Origin: Verrucomicrobiota bacterium
Lineage (GTDB): Bacteria > Verrucomicrobiota > Verrucomicrobiia > Limisphaerales > UBA9464
Length of the DNA stretch: 46,593 bases
Assembly: GCA_947471985.1 (NCBI GenBank)
Contig: CANIZL010000050.1
Span: forward strand, 1 to 46,593
Reading direction: 5' to 3'
A program made the position numbers and the translations under genes. Under the pieces are notes generated by a model. It was not told the DNA's origin, did not search any database, and saw only the letters and a program-made list of their open reading frames with translations. This document shows positions 26,454 to 35,827 of this stretch, piece after piece. Position 1 is the first letter of the stretch. Every line of letters starts with the position of its first letter.

Positions 26454-26478
26454 GCCGCGCCGCAAAACTCCGTCCGAC

Positions 26479-28443
26479 CTACGGCTGCTTTCCAGTCGGC
26501 GTCTCCGTGGCGACGGGCAGTCCCAGTTTCTGTCGTCCCGCATCGGTCAGATCATTGGAACTCCAGCCGGGATCCCAAGTCTGTTCGAAAACCACTTTGC
26601 CCACTCCGGGCACCTGCAGAAGCCGTTCGCGAATGGGGCGGGAAAAAGTGGGATGCACGGAGATCGAGCCCTGCGTGAAATAGCCCATCAGCGGGCGACC
26701 GCGATGCGGCATGGCCATCACCACGGACACCACGTTGCCGCGCACCCGTAGATCGTGGATCAATCCGAGGTCCACGACATTGATGTCCGCGGTATAAAGC
26801 TGGGCATCCTTGCAATCGCGCAGAGCGGCCCAGAGCAGCGGCTTGGGAATCGGGCTGTCGCCGGTTTCCCCGGCGCGCGCCAGATGGCCAACCGCGGTGC
26901 CGGGAGTCGACGGTGACGGGGGAATTGCGTCGTTGGGCGATACGACCAGCGGATGCGTGAGTTGACGCCGCAGGGCTTCGATCCGTTCCGCTCCGCCAGG
27001 TTCGGTGAAGGGCACGACGCTGTAGGCGTTCTTCTGGTGCAGGACCGCTCCGGCGGGGACGTGTTTGCCGGGGAGCGGATAGCGGCTCCAGACATGCCCG
27101 TGCCACCGGTAGAAAAGCTGCGGTACGCCGGTGTGTTTGAGGGGCGGCAAACCGTCGGCCTGGTGTTCGAGGAACAATCCAACGAAGGCGTCGTGGCTCT
27201 CGCGATTGATGAATCCCACGCCCCACAGATCCTCCTGACCCGCGGCGTCCACGTCGCCGGTCCGCAGTTTTCCGTCGGATCCCATCCAGACTTTTTCCGT
27301 GAACGATTGTCCGGAAAACACCCACTCGTCATCGCGCAGCGCCGAGGCCTCGAAGTCCTTCACCGCCTGCATGGAGCCAAACTTGTGAAACCAGGGCAGT
27401 CCGGCATAGAACCGGTATTCGACGTAGATATTCAGCCGGCTCGGCGAGTAGATTGGGTGCACCGGAGAGTGCGGAAATCCCCAGCGCCGCACGATGGTGC
27501 AAACCGGTCCGCGAATAACCTCGTAATCGGGACAGGTGTCCCAGAGGGAGATGCGCAGTTTCTGAAAATTGCCGGCGTCCACGTAATCGTGGGCCCAATC
27601 GATGCCCGGCGGTTCTCCGTGACCCTCGCCGCCGGAGAACAGCTCCAGCCCGTGTTCGCGCTTCAAGGTCAGTCGTTCGAGCTGTCCCGTCTGATGGGAA
27701 AGCGCGGCCTTGAAATGCTCGTTTTCGATATCCAGTCCGACGCCCTCGCCCCGGGTGGTGAGGTCGCTGGAATACTCCGGGAGTTCCGCGTCCGGGTTGC
27801 CGTAGAAAATTGCGTAGGTCTGCTTTTGCCGCGCGGCGCTGTCGGCCAGGAAGAGCACGCGACCCAATCGCTCGGTGCCGCGATGGACTTCGCCGTGGAT
27901 CTGGCTGGGAACCTCCTGCCCGGTGCCGTCGACCCACCGGGCGACCCGAACCTCGCGCGCGAGGGAGGTGACCTGATCGGCGGGGAACGAAAGCAGCAGT
28001 TCAACGGGCTCCGGTGTGTGAGCCTGCGCCTCCGTTTCGTCCAGGGTCACGAACTTCACGTAGCGCCAGCCCTGGGCCCACGTGCGCCCGGGTTCGGGGA
28101 GCGATGCGGTCGGATGGAACCGCCGCGCGGCGATCAGGGGCTCTCCGGGTCTTTCCTCTTCGGCCTGGGTTTGCAGAACCGTGCTGCGCAGCGAATGGGT
28201 CAGGGCGCGCGCCAGGCGATAGTCCTTCCGCTTCCAGGCGTCCGCGAGCAGGCGGAGTTTTTCTTCGAACGAATCCGTGCGCTCGGCCGCGGTCAACGAG
28301 ACGGAGGCCTCGGGGGGCGTGCTGGCGGGCACGTTGGTAGGAGCCGCACTGGGTCCCGCACCGTGCAGTCCCAGCGCCATCAGGGTCAAAACGCAGAGCG
28401 TGCGGGGGAAGGATTGGCGGATCGGGTAGAGCGAGGGTGTCAT
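26479..28443 (-). CDS. Exported mutarotase-like protein with C-terminal MIP18/DUF59-like domain lacking the conserved Cys
   Basis: A 654-residue protein from ATG 28443 with signal segment 'LCVLTLMALGLHGAGPSAA'. The middle, about 90-535, is beta-rich, with 'QTYAIFYGNPDAELPEYSSD', 'VGLDIENEHFKAALSHQTG' and 'VEYRFYAGLPWFHKFGSMQ'. This style recalls galactose-mutarotase-like domains of polysaccharide lyases and hydrolases. Residues about 538-650 follow the DUF59 (SufT/PaaD/MIP18) plan: 'RDCKDAQLYTADINVVDLG', 'GNVVSVVMAMPHRGRP' and 'PGVGKVVFEQTWDPGW'. The T-x-P-x-C-P cysteine used by Fe-S relatives is Arg583 here. An Fe-S assembly role is therefore unlikely, and the domain is predicted to lie outside the cytoplasm. 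It is the last gene of the run DUF1592, DUF1552, DUF1501, 69 bases after DUF1501. Confidence 0.8.
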   Translation of the reverse strand: MTPSLYPIRQSFPRTLCVLTLMALGLHGAGPSAAPTNVPASTPPEASVSLTAAERTDSFEEKLRLLADAWKRKDYRLARALTHSLRSTVLQTQAEEERPGEPLIAARRFHPTASLPEPGRTWAQGWRYVKFVTLDETEAQAHTPEPVELLLSFPADQVTSLAREVRVARWVDGTGQEVPSQIHGEVHRGTERLGRVLFLADSAARQKQTYAIFYGNPDAELPEYSSDLTTRGEGVGLDIENEHFKAALSHQTGQLERLTLKREHGLELFSGGEGHGEPPGIDWAHDYVDAGNFQKLRISLWDTCPDYEVIRGPVCTIVRRWGFPHSPVHPIYSPSRLNIYVEYRFYAGLPWFHKFGSMQAVKDFEASALRDDEWVFSGQSFTEKVWMGSDGKLRTGDVDAAGQEDLWGVGFINRESHDAFVGLFLEHQADGLPPLKHTGVPQLFYRWHGHVWSRYPLPGKHVPAGAVLHQKNAYSVVPFTEPGGAERIEALRRQLTHPLVVSPNDAIPPSPSTPGTAVGHLARAGETGDSPIPKPLLWAALRDCKDAQLYTADINVVDLGLIHDLRVRGNVVSVVMAMPHRGRPLMGYFTQGSISVHPTFSRPIRERLLQVPGVGKVVFEQTWDPGWSSNDLTDAGRQKLGLPVATETPTGKQP

Positions 28444-28512
28444 CCGAAGGGTAGAGCGGGCGGCGGCGGTTGGGGCCAACTCAGTTCCGCTGTTGGTCGC
28501 GAGTGGCGCTGT

Positions 28513-29946
28513 TCAAGCGCGGCGGGCGAGTTCCGGGATCGGTTGTCCATTGGCCACGAGGGGAATCGGGCGTCCCGAGAAATCCGGAATCGAAATCTCC
28601 GACGCCGCGATCCCGAGGTGTTGATAGATCGTCGCCAGGAAATCGCCCGGCCGGGTCGCCCGCTGCACCACGTCTTCGCCGTGTTTGTCGGTGGCCCCGA
28701 TCACTCCGCCCGTGGTGATGCCGCCCCCGGCCCAGAGTTGCGAGAACGCGCGCGGCCAATGATCTCGCCCCGGTTGCACGGTGCCGGTCACGCCGCTCGC
28801 CACACCCCCACCGCTGCTGGCCACCCGCTCGATCCGCGGCGTGCGACCAAACTCGCCGGTGACCACCACCAGGACCCGTTGATCCAGGCCGCGAGCATAG
28901 ATGTCCTCGATCAAGGCCGAGACCGCCTGGTCGAAATACGGGAGCCGGAATTGAAGCGCGTCGAACACGTGATGGTTCACCGCGTGATCATCCCAATTTC
29001 CCACACGACCGCAGAGCGGCCCGTCGAAAGTGGTGGTGATGATCTCGACACCGGCTTCCACCAGGCGCCGGGCCATGAGGCATTGCTGTCCCCATTGGTG
29101 GCGGCCGTAACGGTCGCGGATCCGGTCGGGTTCCTGATTGAGATCGAAGGCCTGGCGTGCGGCGGGGCTGGTGAGGAGGGCGAGCGCCTGGGCTTCGAAC
29201 TCGTCAATCGCCTTCATCGTGCCGGATTGATCAATCGCCCGATCCAGTCGATCCAGGCGTTCCCGCAATTGGATGCGATCCTGCAGGCGGCCGGCCTGGG
29301 CGGCGTCGTGCAGGCCGATGTTTGGGACTTCGAAATGCGGATCGTTCGGATCGCCCGTGATGGCAAACGGGCCGTAGGCGGGATTGACGTACGCGGAGCC
29401 GGCGATGGTGAAGTTGTCGTAACGCACCACCGGGTTGACGCCGATGTAATTCGGGAGCGTGCGGGATCGATCGGCGCGCAGGTAATTGGCGACGGTCATC
29501 CAGTCGGGAAACACGGGCTTCTCCTTATCCTGGGCGTCCGGATCGCCGGTGAGCATTTGCAGGGAACCCGCGGGGTGACCGGCCCCGGTGTGGGTCATGG
29601 AGCGCAGCAGTGTGAACTTGTTCGCGATCCGGGCGTGGCGGGGCAGCAGCTCGCAGAGTTGGAGGCCGGGAACGACCGTGGAAATGGGATTGAAAATACC
29701 CCGGATCTCACTGGGGGCATCGGGCTTGGGATCGTAGGTCTCCAAGTGCGAGGCCCCACCGCGCAGCCAGACGAGAATGATGGCGGTTTTGGGAGTGCGA
29801 CTGGTGCCGCCGGCCTGGGCCCGCAATTGCAACAAACCGGGCAGGGAGAGACTCGCAAATCCGGCCAGGCCGGCGCGCAGAAATTCCCGCCGGGGCAGGG
29901 GCCCGGAGCAAACCCGCGGTTGCGGAGCTGGCGGATGATTCAACAT
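28513..29946 (-). CDS. DUF1501 family secreted protein (Tat signal)
   Basis: A 477-residue protein from ATG 29946. The N-terminus 'LPRREFLRAGLAGFASLSL' is a twin-arginine signal. The family pattern follows: 'AIILVWLRGGASHLETYDPK', 'HTGAGHPAGSLQMLTG', 'ITTTFDGPLCGRVGNWDDH', 'VVVTGEFGRTPRIER' and 'GRDHWPRAFSQLWAGGG'. The fold belongs with the alkaline-phosphatase/sulfatase superfamily, but the catalytic nucleophile is not certain. DUF1501 is greatly expanded in Planctomycetes and Verrucomicrobiota, usually beside DUF1549/DUF1553 or DUF1552/DUF1592 partners, as here. Tat export suggests folding, possibly with a metal, before transport. Function is undetermined. Confidence 0.93.
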   Translation of the reverse strand: MLNHPPAPQPRVCSGPLPRREFLRAGLAGFASLSLPGLLQLRAQAGGTSRTPKTAIILVWLRGGASHLETYDPKPDAPSEIRGIFNPISTVVPGLQLCELLPRHARIANKFTLLRSMTHTGAGHPAGSLQMLTGDPDAQDKEKPVFPDWMTVANYLRADRSRTLPNYIGVNPVVRYDNFTIAGSAYVNPAYGPFAITGDPNDPHFEVPNIGLHDAAQAGRLQDRIQLRERLDRLDRAIDQSGTMKAIDEFEAQALALLTSPAARQAFDLNQEPDRIRDRYGRHQWGQQCLMARRLVEAGVEIITTTFDGPLCGRVGNWDDHAVNHHVFDALQFRLPYFDQAVSALIEDIYARGLDQRVLVVVTGEFGRTPRIERVASSGGGVASGVTGTVQPGRDHWPRAFSQLWAGGGITTGGVIGATDKHGEDVVQRATRPGDFLATIYQHLGIAASEISIPDFSGRPIPLVANGQPIPELARRA

Positions 29947-29985
29947 GGCTGACCTCGCGGAAGCTTCCCTCCCACGCACTTCGGA

Positions 29986-30012
29986 AGCGCTCCCCGGAAT
30001 CTCCGGGGCGCT
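29986..30012 (-). other. Stem-loop between the DUF1552 and DUF1501 genes
   Basis: An 11-base-pair stem (AGCG...CCCCGGA with TCCGGGGCGCT, two-base bulge, three-base loop) lies in the 180-base gap about 40 bases upstream of the DUF1501 start. There is no T-run. It could set the relative output of the two genes or be a processing site. Confidence 0.35.
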
Positions 30013-30126
30013 GGGAGCAGCGGTGTCCCGAGGTGCGGGGGAAAATCTTCCGGCGAGCGTTACCCCTAGACCAGCCGGAGCCCGATCCGCAAACCAAAAC
30101 CGTGCCGCGCCGGGCGCCGATCACAC

Positions 30127-31467
30127 TCAGACTCCGGCCAGCCGCTCGTCGGCGTCGCCGAAGCGCGGGAGCTTTACGTCCATCCGGTCCAGAAGCGACA
30201 GGTACAGACTGCACAGCTTGCGGTTGTCGTCGCCCGACTGGCGGTAATCCAGCACCCGGCCCGTGGCGAGCGCGCCGCCGAGGCCGCCCAACGTCAGCAA
30301 CGGCAGTTTGGTGTTATCGTGCCGTTCCCCGGACCACATGTTGGACAAAAATAGCAGGCAGGTGTGATCGAGCACGGTGCCTTCGCCTTCCGGCATGGCG
30401 TCCAGGCGGCCGGCGAGGTACGCGAGATTGCTGACGTAGTACCGCGAGATGCGCTCGTAGGCGTCCGAGAGATCGTTGTGCGAGGCGGAATGATGGGCGT
30501 CGCGCACGTTGAGGAAGGGATAGAACAACCCGGACAAATCGCGGCAGAGCACCAGGGTGGCGACCCGCGTTTTGTCCGTTTGAAAGGCAAGGGCCACGAT
30601 GTCGCACATCAGCTTCATGTGCTCGCGGATGTCCTCGGGCAAGCCGTTGTCGGGCCGCTTCATGGTGATGAGCGGCCGGCCCCGGTCCCGCGCCCGGCTC
30701 GCGGCTTTCGCCTGCTCACCGCGCAGACCGTCCACCCGCTTTTCCACTTCCCGGACACTGGAGAGATATTCGTCCAGGCGCCGATTGTCTTCGGAACTGA
30801 CCTGGCGGCTGAGGGTCGAGAGATCGCCTTTGACGCGATCGAGGATGCTCTTGGCCCGCTGATTGCCGCGGTTTTCGAACAAGGCGTCGAAGGCGAGCGA
30901 CGGATACACCTCCATCGGCACCGGCGAGTCCGCACTCTGCCAGGAGATGTGCGAGCTGTAGGCCATGGAGAAATTGGACTCGTGATAACCGGTGATCGGT
31001 TGTTCACAACCCAGCACGAGACTGGACTGCAGCGTCTCCGGACCGGTGTGATTGGCCAGCACCTGGTCCATGCTGATGCCGCCGCGCAGGACCGCGCCCT
31101 TCATCAGCGGCATGCCCGAGAGGATGTTGCCCGTCTGCCCGGGATGAATGCCGACGCCGACCGCGGGCCGGTTGTAGAGCCCATTGATCACATTGAGCTT
31201 GGCGCGAAACGGCGCGAGGGGCTCGAGTGAGCGGCTCAATTCCATGTTGGCGCCGCTGCCCTTGGCCCACCAGTGATCGCCGTTGATGCCGTTGCCCATG
31301 AACAGGGCGGCGAAGCGTTTGGGAAACGGTGTCGCCGCGTCCGTCACCACCGGGGTGTCGGCGCCCCAGACCCGGATCGATTCCAACCACGGCAGGGTCA
31401 TGGTAACTCCGGCGCCGCGAAGAAACGTGCGGCGGGAAAAGGGCCGGGGGGCAGAAGTAGGGTGCAT
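30127..31467 (-). CDS. DUF1552 family secreted protein (Tat signal)
   Basis: A 446-residue protein from ATG 31467, only six bases after the DUF1592 stop. The signal is 'FSRRTFLRGAGVTMTLPW'. Family blocks are 'KRFAALFMGNGINGDHWWA', 'LNVINGLYNRPAVGVGIHPG', 'GISMDQVLANHTG', 'SMAYSSHISWQSADSPVPME' and 'LFLSNMWSGERHDNTKLPLL'. DUF1552 proteins occur almost only with DUF1592/DUF1587-type partners in Planctomycetes, Verrucomicrobiota and some Acidobacteria, and the pair is assumed to work together outside the cytoplasm. The very tight spacing supports co-translation. No catalytic residues are established for the family. Confidence 0.94.
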   Translation of the reverse strand: MHPTSAPRPFSRRTFLRGAGVTMTLPWLESIRVWGADTPVVTDAATPFPKRFAALFMGNGINGDHWWAKGSGANMELSRSLEPLAPFRAKLNVINGLYNRPAVGVGIHPGQTGNILSGMPLMKGAVLRGGISMDQVLANHTGPETLQSSLVLGCEQPITGYHESNFSMAYSSHISWQSADSPVPMEVYPSLAFDALFENRGNQRAKSILDRVKGDLSTLSRQVSSEDNRRLDEYLSSVREVEKRVDGLRGEQAKAASRARDRGRPLITMKRPDNGLPEDIREHMKLMCDIVALAFQTDKTRVATLVLCRDLSGLFYPFLNVRDAHHSASHNDLSDAYERISRYYVSNLAYLAGRLDAMPEGEGTVLDHTCLLFLSNMWSGERHDNTKLPLLTLGGLGGALATGRVLDYRQSGDDNRKLCSLYLSLLDRMDVKLPRFGDADERLAGV

Positions 31468-31473
31468 GGGGTG

Positions 31474-34400
31474 TCAGTTTTTGGCCACCGTCTCGGGGCT
31501 GCGTTTGTTGAGGAACTGCGGACTCGTCACGATGCTTTCCACCAGGCTGTTAAAGCGATAACCATCAGCCCGGAGTTTCGCCTGCATTTCCCGGACCAGT
31601 GGTTCGTCGCCGAGAATGAGCGTCCGGCCCAGACCGTAGGCCAGCATTTTACGGCACAGATTGTCCACGAAATCCGGCTGCCGATGTTGTCGGATATAGG
31701 TAATCAATCCGGGAAGTCCCGCCCCCTCCGAACCGCCGGGGAATTCCGCCTGGGTGTCCACCGGATGGCCGGCCAGATCCACGTCGCGTCGTTCGCCCAC
31801 GGGACCGTAGCCTTCAAACACCAACCCGAGGGAATCGAAGCGGGCATGGCATTCGGCGCAGCCCACCCGATCCCGATGCGCGGCGAGCGCCTGGCGCAGG
31901 GTGCGATCGCCGAGGGCCTTTTCGTCGCGGGGCAGTTCCGGCACCTGAGCGGGCGGCGGCGGAATGCGTTCGCCGAGCACACGACGCACCACCCAGTAGC
32001 CGCGTTTGACCGGACTGGTGCGCAGGCCGGGGGAATTGGCGGTCAGAAAGGCCGCCATGGGCAACACTCCACCGCGTCCGTACGCCCGGGCATTCTCCAC
32101 GTGGACCCACGTGTTGGTCGAGGGCGGCACCGGAGTCATGCCGTAGTGCCGCGCCAGCGGGGCGTTAACGAACGTGTCCGGGGCGTCGAGGAAATCGAGC
32201 ACCGATCGATTGCGCTGGGCGACATCGACGAAGAAGCGAAGGGGTTCTTCAAACATCGCCTGGCGCAGTTCGTTATTGAAGACGGGGAAGCGTTCGCGAT
32301 CGACGCTGTTATGTTCTTCGAAGCGTCGGAAGTCGAGCCAGTTGCCGGCGAATTCGGCGGCGAAGTTTTGCACGCGCGGATCCTGCAGCAGGCGTCGCGC
32401 TTCCGATCGCAGCACGTTTGGCCGATGCAAATCGCCCGCCGCAGCCCGCGCCCGCAAGGCTTCGTCGGGCGCACTGGCCCAAAGGAAATAACTGAGGCGG
32501 CTGGCGAGCGCCTGATCCGGGAGGGGTTGCACGGCCCGGTGTTCGGGTGGGTTGACGTGCGAGCGGACGCTGGTCCGGGCCCGGGAAGGCGTGGCGGTCC
32601 CGGCGACCAGGTCCATGCGGAACAGGAACCCGGGCGACATCAAGACCCGGGCGACGCAATCGCGCATGGCCTCCTCATGATTCATGGCGTTGGCTTCGCT
32701 CGATTCCCGGTAGAATGTGCGGAGGTCCGCCACTTCCGCCACCGACAACGGCCGGCGGTAGGCCCGGGCGGCGAAGGCCTCGAGGGTGGCCAGGTGCGTC
32801 GGCTCGGCGGCGGCGCGGAGCTGCTCGACCCGGGCGATGTCCGCCGCCGCGGTGACAAAGTGTTCCTGGATCGCTTTCTGCGCGGTCTCACTCGCGTTGT
32901 TGCGGCGGGCCTTGGCCAGATACAGCTCGGCCAGTCCCCGAATCTTCTCCGGCGTGGTGACCGATTTGTCCTCCGGTCGGTACGGATCGAATTCCGGGTC
33001 GCGCAGGTACGCGGAGTCGGTGCGCTCGAACCAGACCAGACTCGTGTGCATGCGCTGCGGCACCGAGGCCAGGCAGTTGAATTCATCCCACAGCCGGTCG
33101 AGTTCCTGTCGACCAGCGGCATCCAGGATCAGGTCGTAGAGCGGTTGATCGTCCCGGAAGTAGCCGGTCATGCTGTGAAATCCGGCGCTCAACAGGCGGC
33201 CGGCGTTCTCCTGCTCCTTCTCGGCATCGAGATAAACCCGGCCACGTTCAGTAATGTAAAACGCGTCCGGAAAAATGTCGGCAAAGCGCGCGAAGGCGGC
33301 CGCGTAGTGGGCGCGCTCGACCGGATCCGCCGGGACGATCAACTCCGGATCGTCCCGATGCTTGCGGGCCGCGGCCATCCGGGCGGTGGCGGAGGATTCT
33401 CGCGTGATCAACGTAGGGGCCAACGAAAGCCCCCCTTTCTTTACCGCCTCGGGTGTGGGCGCCTGGACATGGCCGGGGGGGCGACGACTCGGGGCATTGG
33501 TTTTGGACGCCGGGGGCGTGGCGGCGACGGCGGCACTCGCGGGTGGATTGGTGCTGGATCCTTCAATCCGTAGTGCGGCGGGATCGAAACGACGTCGATT
33601 CGCAGCCATCTGGCGGTCCTTCCACAGAACCAGCGTCGGCGAGCCGTCGTGGATCGTCGGGGCTTGCAAATTCGGCACCGCCGGGATGATGCCTTCGCGA
33701 ACCCGCAGCACGTAATCCCGCAGCGCCCCGCACGCCGGACGAACGTCGGGAGCGACGCCGTTGGCCGGGGCCGGCAGCGCCCGCCATTGGGCGCGGAGTT
33801 TGGCCAGTGGACCGTAATCGTCTGCACGGTTGGTCAGCAGCGACCAGACGTGCCCGAGGTATTTGGGGCTCAGCTTCAACTCGACGGCCACCTCGGGCAG
33901 GGTGGCGCTTCGATGTCCCAGTGCGGCGCGATGTTGGTACCGCCACGCGGCCAGAAAATACTCGGCGAAATCCGTGGGCTGGCGCCGATAAAAATCCACG
34001 ATGCGAAACACGGCCCACTTGTCGCGATCCGTATCCGCAACCACCGGGTGCGGCGCAAAGGTGAAGCCGTTGGGTTGCAGCGCGAGGTGGGCGGCCACTT
34101 CCTGGGCGGCCGCGAGATATTTGGACACCAGCGCGGGCGATAGCGCGAGCGATTCCTCGGAATTGTCGAAGCCCGCCTGGTTGGCCGGATCCACGGGGAA
34201 CGTGCGGGTCGGGCGGATATCCACGCCGGTGAGATCGTGGATCGTATGATTGTACTCGGCGTTGCTGAGGCGCCGGGCGGGCAGGGGGCCGGGATCGCCG
34301 GCGTTCCGCCGAGCTTCGCGATCGCGCAGGGATTCGATCCAGGCGATCACGCCTTGCCGGGCGGCGGGGGCGGGTTGTTCCCGGGATTTCTTGGGGGGCA

Positions 34401-34668
34401 TGTCGCCGCTGCGCAGCCGTTCCAGCACCAGCTCCCAGTGCGCGTAGTCCGCGGCCACGGTTTCCACCGTTTTGAACGGGCTCAAATCAAGATCGCCTTT
34501 GCGGGTGTCAGCGTCGTGACAGGTGAGGCAATAGTTCTCCAGAAAAGGCCGGACCGTTTGCTCAAAGGCCGGCTCCAAGCCCCGTCGGGTTGCCGACGCA
34601 CGTTCGGCGGCCAGCGCGGTGGCACCGACCGTCCCGGCGGCGGCCAGGGCGAAGACAACCCGCTTCAT
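31474..34668 (-). CDS. Exported multidomain DUF1587/DUF1595/DUF1592/DUF1588/DUF1585 protein with c-type heme motif
   Basis: A 1064-residue protein from ATG 34668 with signal peptide 'VVFALAAAGTVGATALAAE'. A planctomycete-type cytochrome c region has 'ENYCLTCHDADTRKGDLDL' (Cys47, Cys50, His51) and 'RSGDMPPKKSREQP' with a candidate methionine ligand. DUF1587 follows at 'RRLSNAEYNHTIHDLTGVDI'. A roughly 400-residue central region contains a Pro/Ala-rich linker. Then come DUF1595 ('FAARAYRRPLSVAEV'), DUF1592 ('SRLSYFLWASAPDEAL', 'NWLDFRRFEEH'), DUF1588 ('KRGYWVVRRVLGERIPPPP', with a second CxxCH 'CAECH') and DUF1585 ('LAYGLGRTLILGDEPLV'). Such proteins are thought to be exported redox or polymer-processing factors; the function is undetermined. 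DUF1552 follows after six bases. Confidence 0.94.
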   Translation of the reverse strand: MKRVVFALAAAGTVGATALAAERASATRRGLEPAFEQTVRPFLENYCLTCHDADTRKGDLDLSPFKTVETVAADYAHWELVLERLRSGDMPPKKSREQPAPAARQGVIAWIESLRDREARRNAGDPGPLPARRLSNAEYNHTIHDLTGVDIRPTRTFPVDPANQAGFDNSEESLALSPALVSKYLAAAQEVAAHLALQPNGFTFAPHPVVADTDRDKWAVFRIVDFYRRQPTDFAEYFLAAWRYQHRAALGHRSATLPEVAVELKLSPKYLGHVWSLLTNRADDYGPLAKLRAQWRALPAPANGVAPDVRPACGALRDYVLRVREGIIPAVPNLQAPTIHDGSPTLVLWKDRQMAANRRRFDPAALRIEGSSTNPPASAAVAATPPASKTNAPSRRPPGHVQAPTPEAVKKGGLSLAPTLITRESSATARMAAARKHRDDPELIVPADPVERAHYAAAFARFADIFPDAFYITERGRVYLDAEKEQENAGRLLSAGFHSMTGYFRDDQPLYDLILDAAGRQELDRLWDEFNCLASVPQRMHTSLVWFERTDSAYLRDPEFDPYRPEDKSVTTPEKIRGLAELYLAKARRNNASETAQKAIQEHFVTAAADIARVEQLRAAAEPTHLATLEAFAARAYRRPLSVAEVADLRTFYRESSEANAMNHEEAMRDCVARVLMSPGFLFRMDLVAGTATPSRARTSVRSHVNPPEHRAVQPLPDQALASRLSYFLWASAPDEALRARAAAGDLHRPNVLRSEARRLLQDPRVQNFAAEFAGNWLDFRRFEEHNSVDRERFPVFNNELRQAMFEEPLRFFVDVAQRNRSVLDFLDAPDTFVNAPLARHYGMTPVPPSTNTWVHVENARAYGRGGVLPMAAFLTANSPGLRTSPVKRGYWVVRRVLGERIPPPPAQVPELPRDEKALGDRTLRQALAAHRDRVGCAECHARFDSLGLVFEGYGPVGERRDVDLAGHPVDTQAEFPGGSEGAGLPGLITYIRQHRQPDFVDNLCRKMLAYGLGRTLILGDEPLVREMQAKLRADGYRFNSLVESIVTSPQFLNKRSPETVAKN

Positions 34669-34814
34669 GGTTCGGAAATCCCGTTTTGGTGCACGGCGAT
34701 CACCCTTGCGAAACAGCTGCGAGGCGTCCAGTCGAATCTCCCCGTCCATCGAGCAATCAAGCGGAGGGGTCGGTTGATGCGGTGCCGTCGCTTTCGTTCG
34801 CGTCACTGCGGGCC

Positions 34815-35675
34815 TCACCAATCCAGCACGGCCGTGACGTAGTTAATGGGCGAGTGATCGGCCAGTTCCCGGGAAATGACCGCGCCCGGTTGCCGGGCCT
34901 GGTGGGCGAGATACTCCAGCGATGCGTGCCGGCGGTCCGCGGCCACGGCGGTCGGATCGGGCGATACGACCACCCGACGGTGGCGGTCGATATAGTGCAG
35001 CGTTCCCGTGGAAACGTAGAGGAGTGCCCGCGGGGGAACCCGGGTCACCAGATCACAGCAGTCGACAAAACGGGTATGCTGCACGAGGCGTTGGGATTCT
35101 GCGAAGGCGGCATTGCCCACGCGCGGCGACCCAAAGGTGTAGAGTCGAGCCCCGGGCAGCCAACTGGCCAGCAGGGTGGCCAAGGCCGCGCCCAGACTGT
35201 GTCCGGTCAGCAGGAGGTCGTGCGCGGCGCCTGGCCCGGTAACTTGGTTTTGGATTTGCCCGGCGAGATCGTCTTTTAGCAAGGCTTTCGCAAATCCCCG
35301 GTGCACCTCGCCACACGCCGCTCCCGTACCATCTGCCCAGGGAATCCGAATAAAGTCGGCATCGGTCAAAAGATCGGAAGGGTCGGCTGGCTCGGTACCC
35401 CGGAAGGCCACGACGTGCCGGTTGTCGTCCGGCCGCCGTGCGATAAACACCTGAGTTCCCCCGTGGTCATAGCTGAAGGTTTGCTTCAACTGGAAGCCCG
35501 CCCGGCCCAGATACCCGGCCAGTCGGTCGGGCTCCCGGACGTAGGCCAAACGGGACATCTCGGCGCAGAGGGCGGCTTCACTGGGAGGTGCGCCGGTGCC
35601 GAGTTGAAAGAAATCGTCGGCCGCACCCGGATGAAACAGGGATTGGCGACTGGGATCGTAGGAACGCTCAGGCAT
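34815..35675 (-). CDS. Lipase class 3 / alpha-beta hydrolase
   Basis: A 286-residue alpha/beta hydrolase from ATG 35675. The nucleophile elbow is 'LLLTGHSLGAALATLLA' (Ser160). Before it come 'VVAFRGTEPADPSDLL' and 'GEVHRGFAKAL'; after it 'LYTFGSPRVGNAAF', 'FVDCCDLVTRVPP' with the candidate Asp, and 'ADHSPINYV' with the candidate His. This order matches fungal-type class 3 lipases (triacylglycerol or related esters). No signal peptide is seen, so it may be cytoplasmic or use an unusual route. It lies 146 bases upstream of the DUF1592 gene on the same strand and could be the first gene of that run. Confidence 0.9.
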   Translation of the reverse strand: MPERSYDPSRQSLFHPGAADDFFQLGTGAPPSEAALCAEMSRLAYVREPDRLAGYLGRAGFQLKQTFSYDHGGTQVFIARRPDDNRHVVAFRGTEPADPSDLLTDADFIRIPWADGTGAACGEVHRGFAKALLKDDLAGQIQNQVTGPGAAHDLLLTGHSLGAALATLLASWLPGARLYTFGSPRVGNAAFAESQRLVQHTRFVDCCDLVTRVPPRALLYVSTGTLHYIDRHRRVVVSPDPTAVAADRRHASLEYLAHQARQPGAVISRELADHSPINYVTAVLDW

Positions 35676-35827
35676 GATGGGGGCCGCCGATTGCGTGGGT
35701 GAAGGCGGAGGTTATTCGGAAGGGTTGGTGTGCCCGGCTGTGCGCGGCGTAAAAGGAAAAATCGCCGGTCGATTGGCGGGTCGCGCCATGGCGCGACCTT
35801 GCGGAGAGCGGGTGGTGAGTAACGACG

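Noticed and set aside
26953-29952. 999-residue plus-strand open frame over the DUF59-fusion and DUF1501 genes
   Set aside because: Antisense shadow in high-GC DNA; no family features, while both minus-strand genes have signals and motifs.
31273-33573. 766-residue plus-strand open frame over the DUF1592/DUF1552 genes
   Set aside because: Antisense shadow; the minus-strand proteins have clear domain order and export signals.
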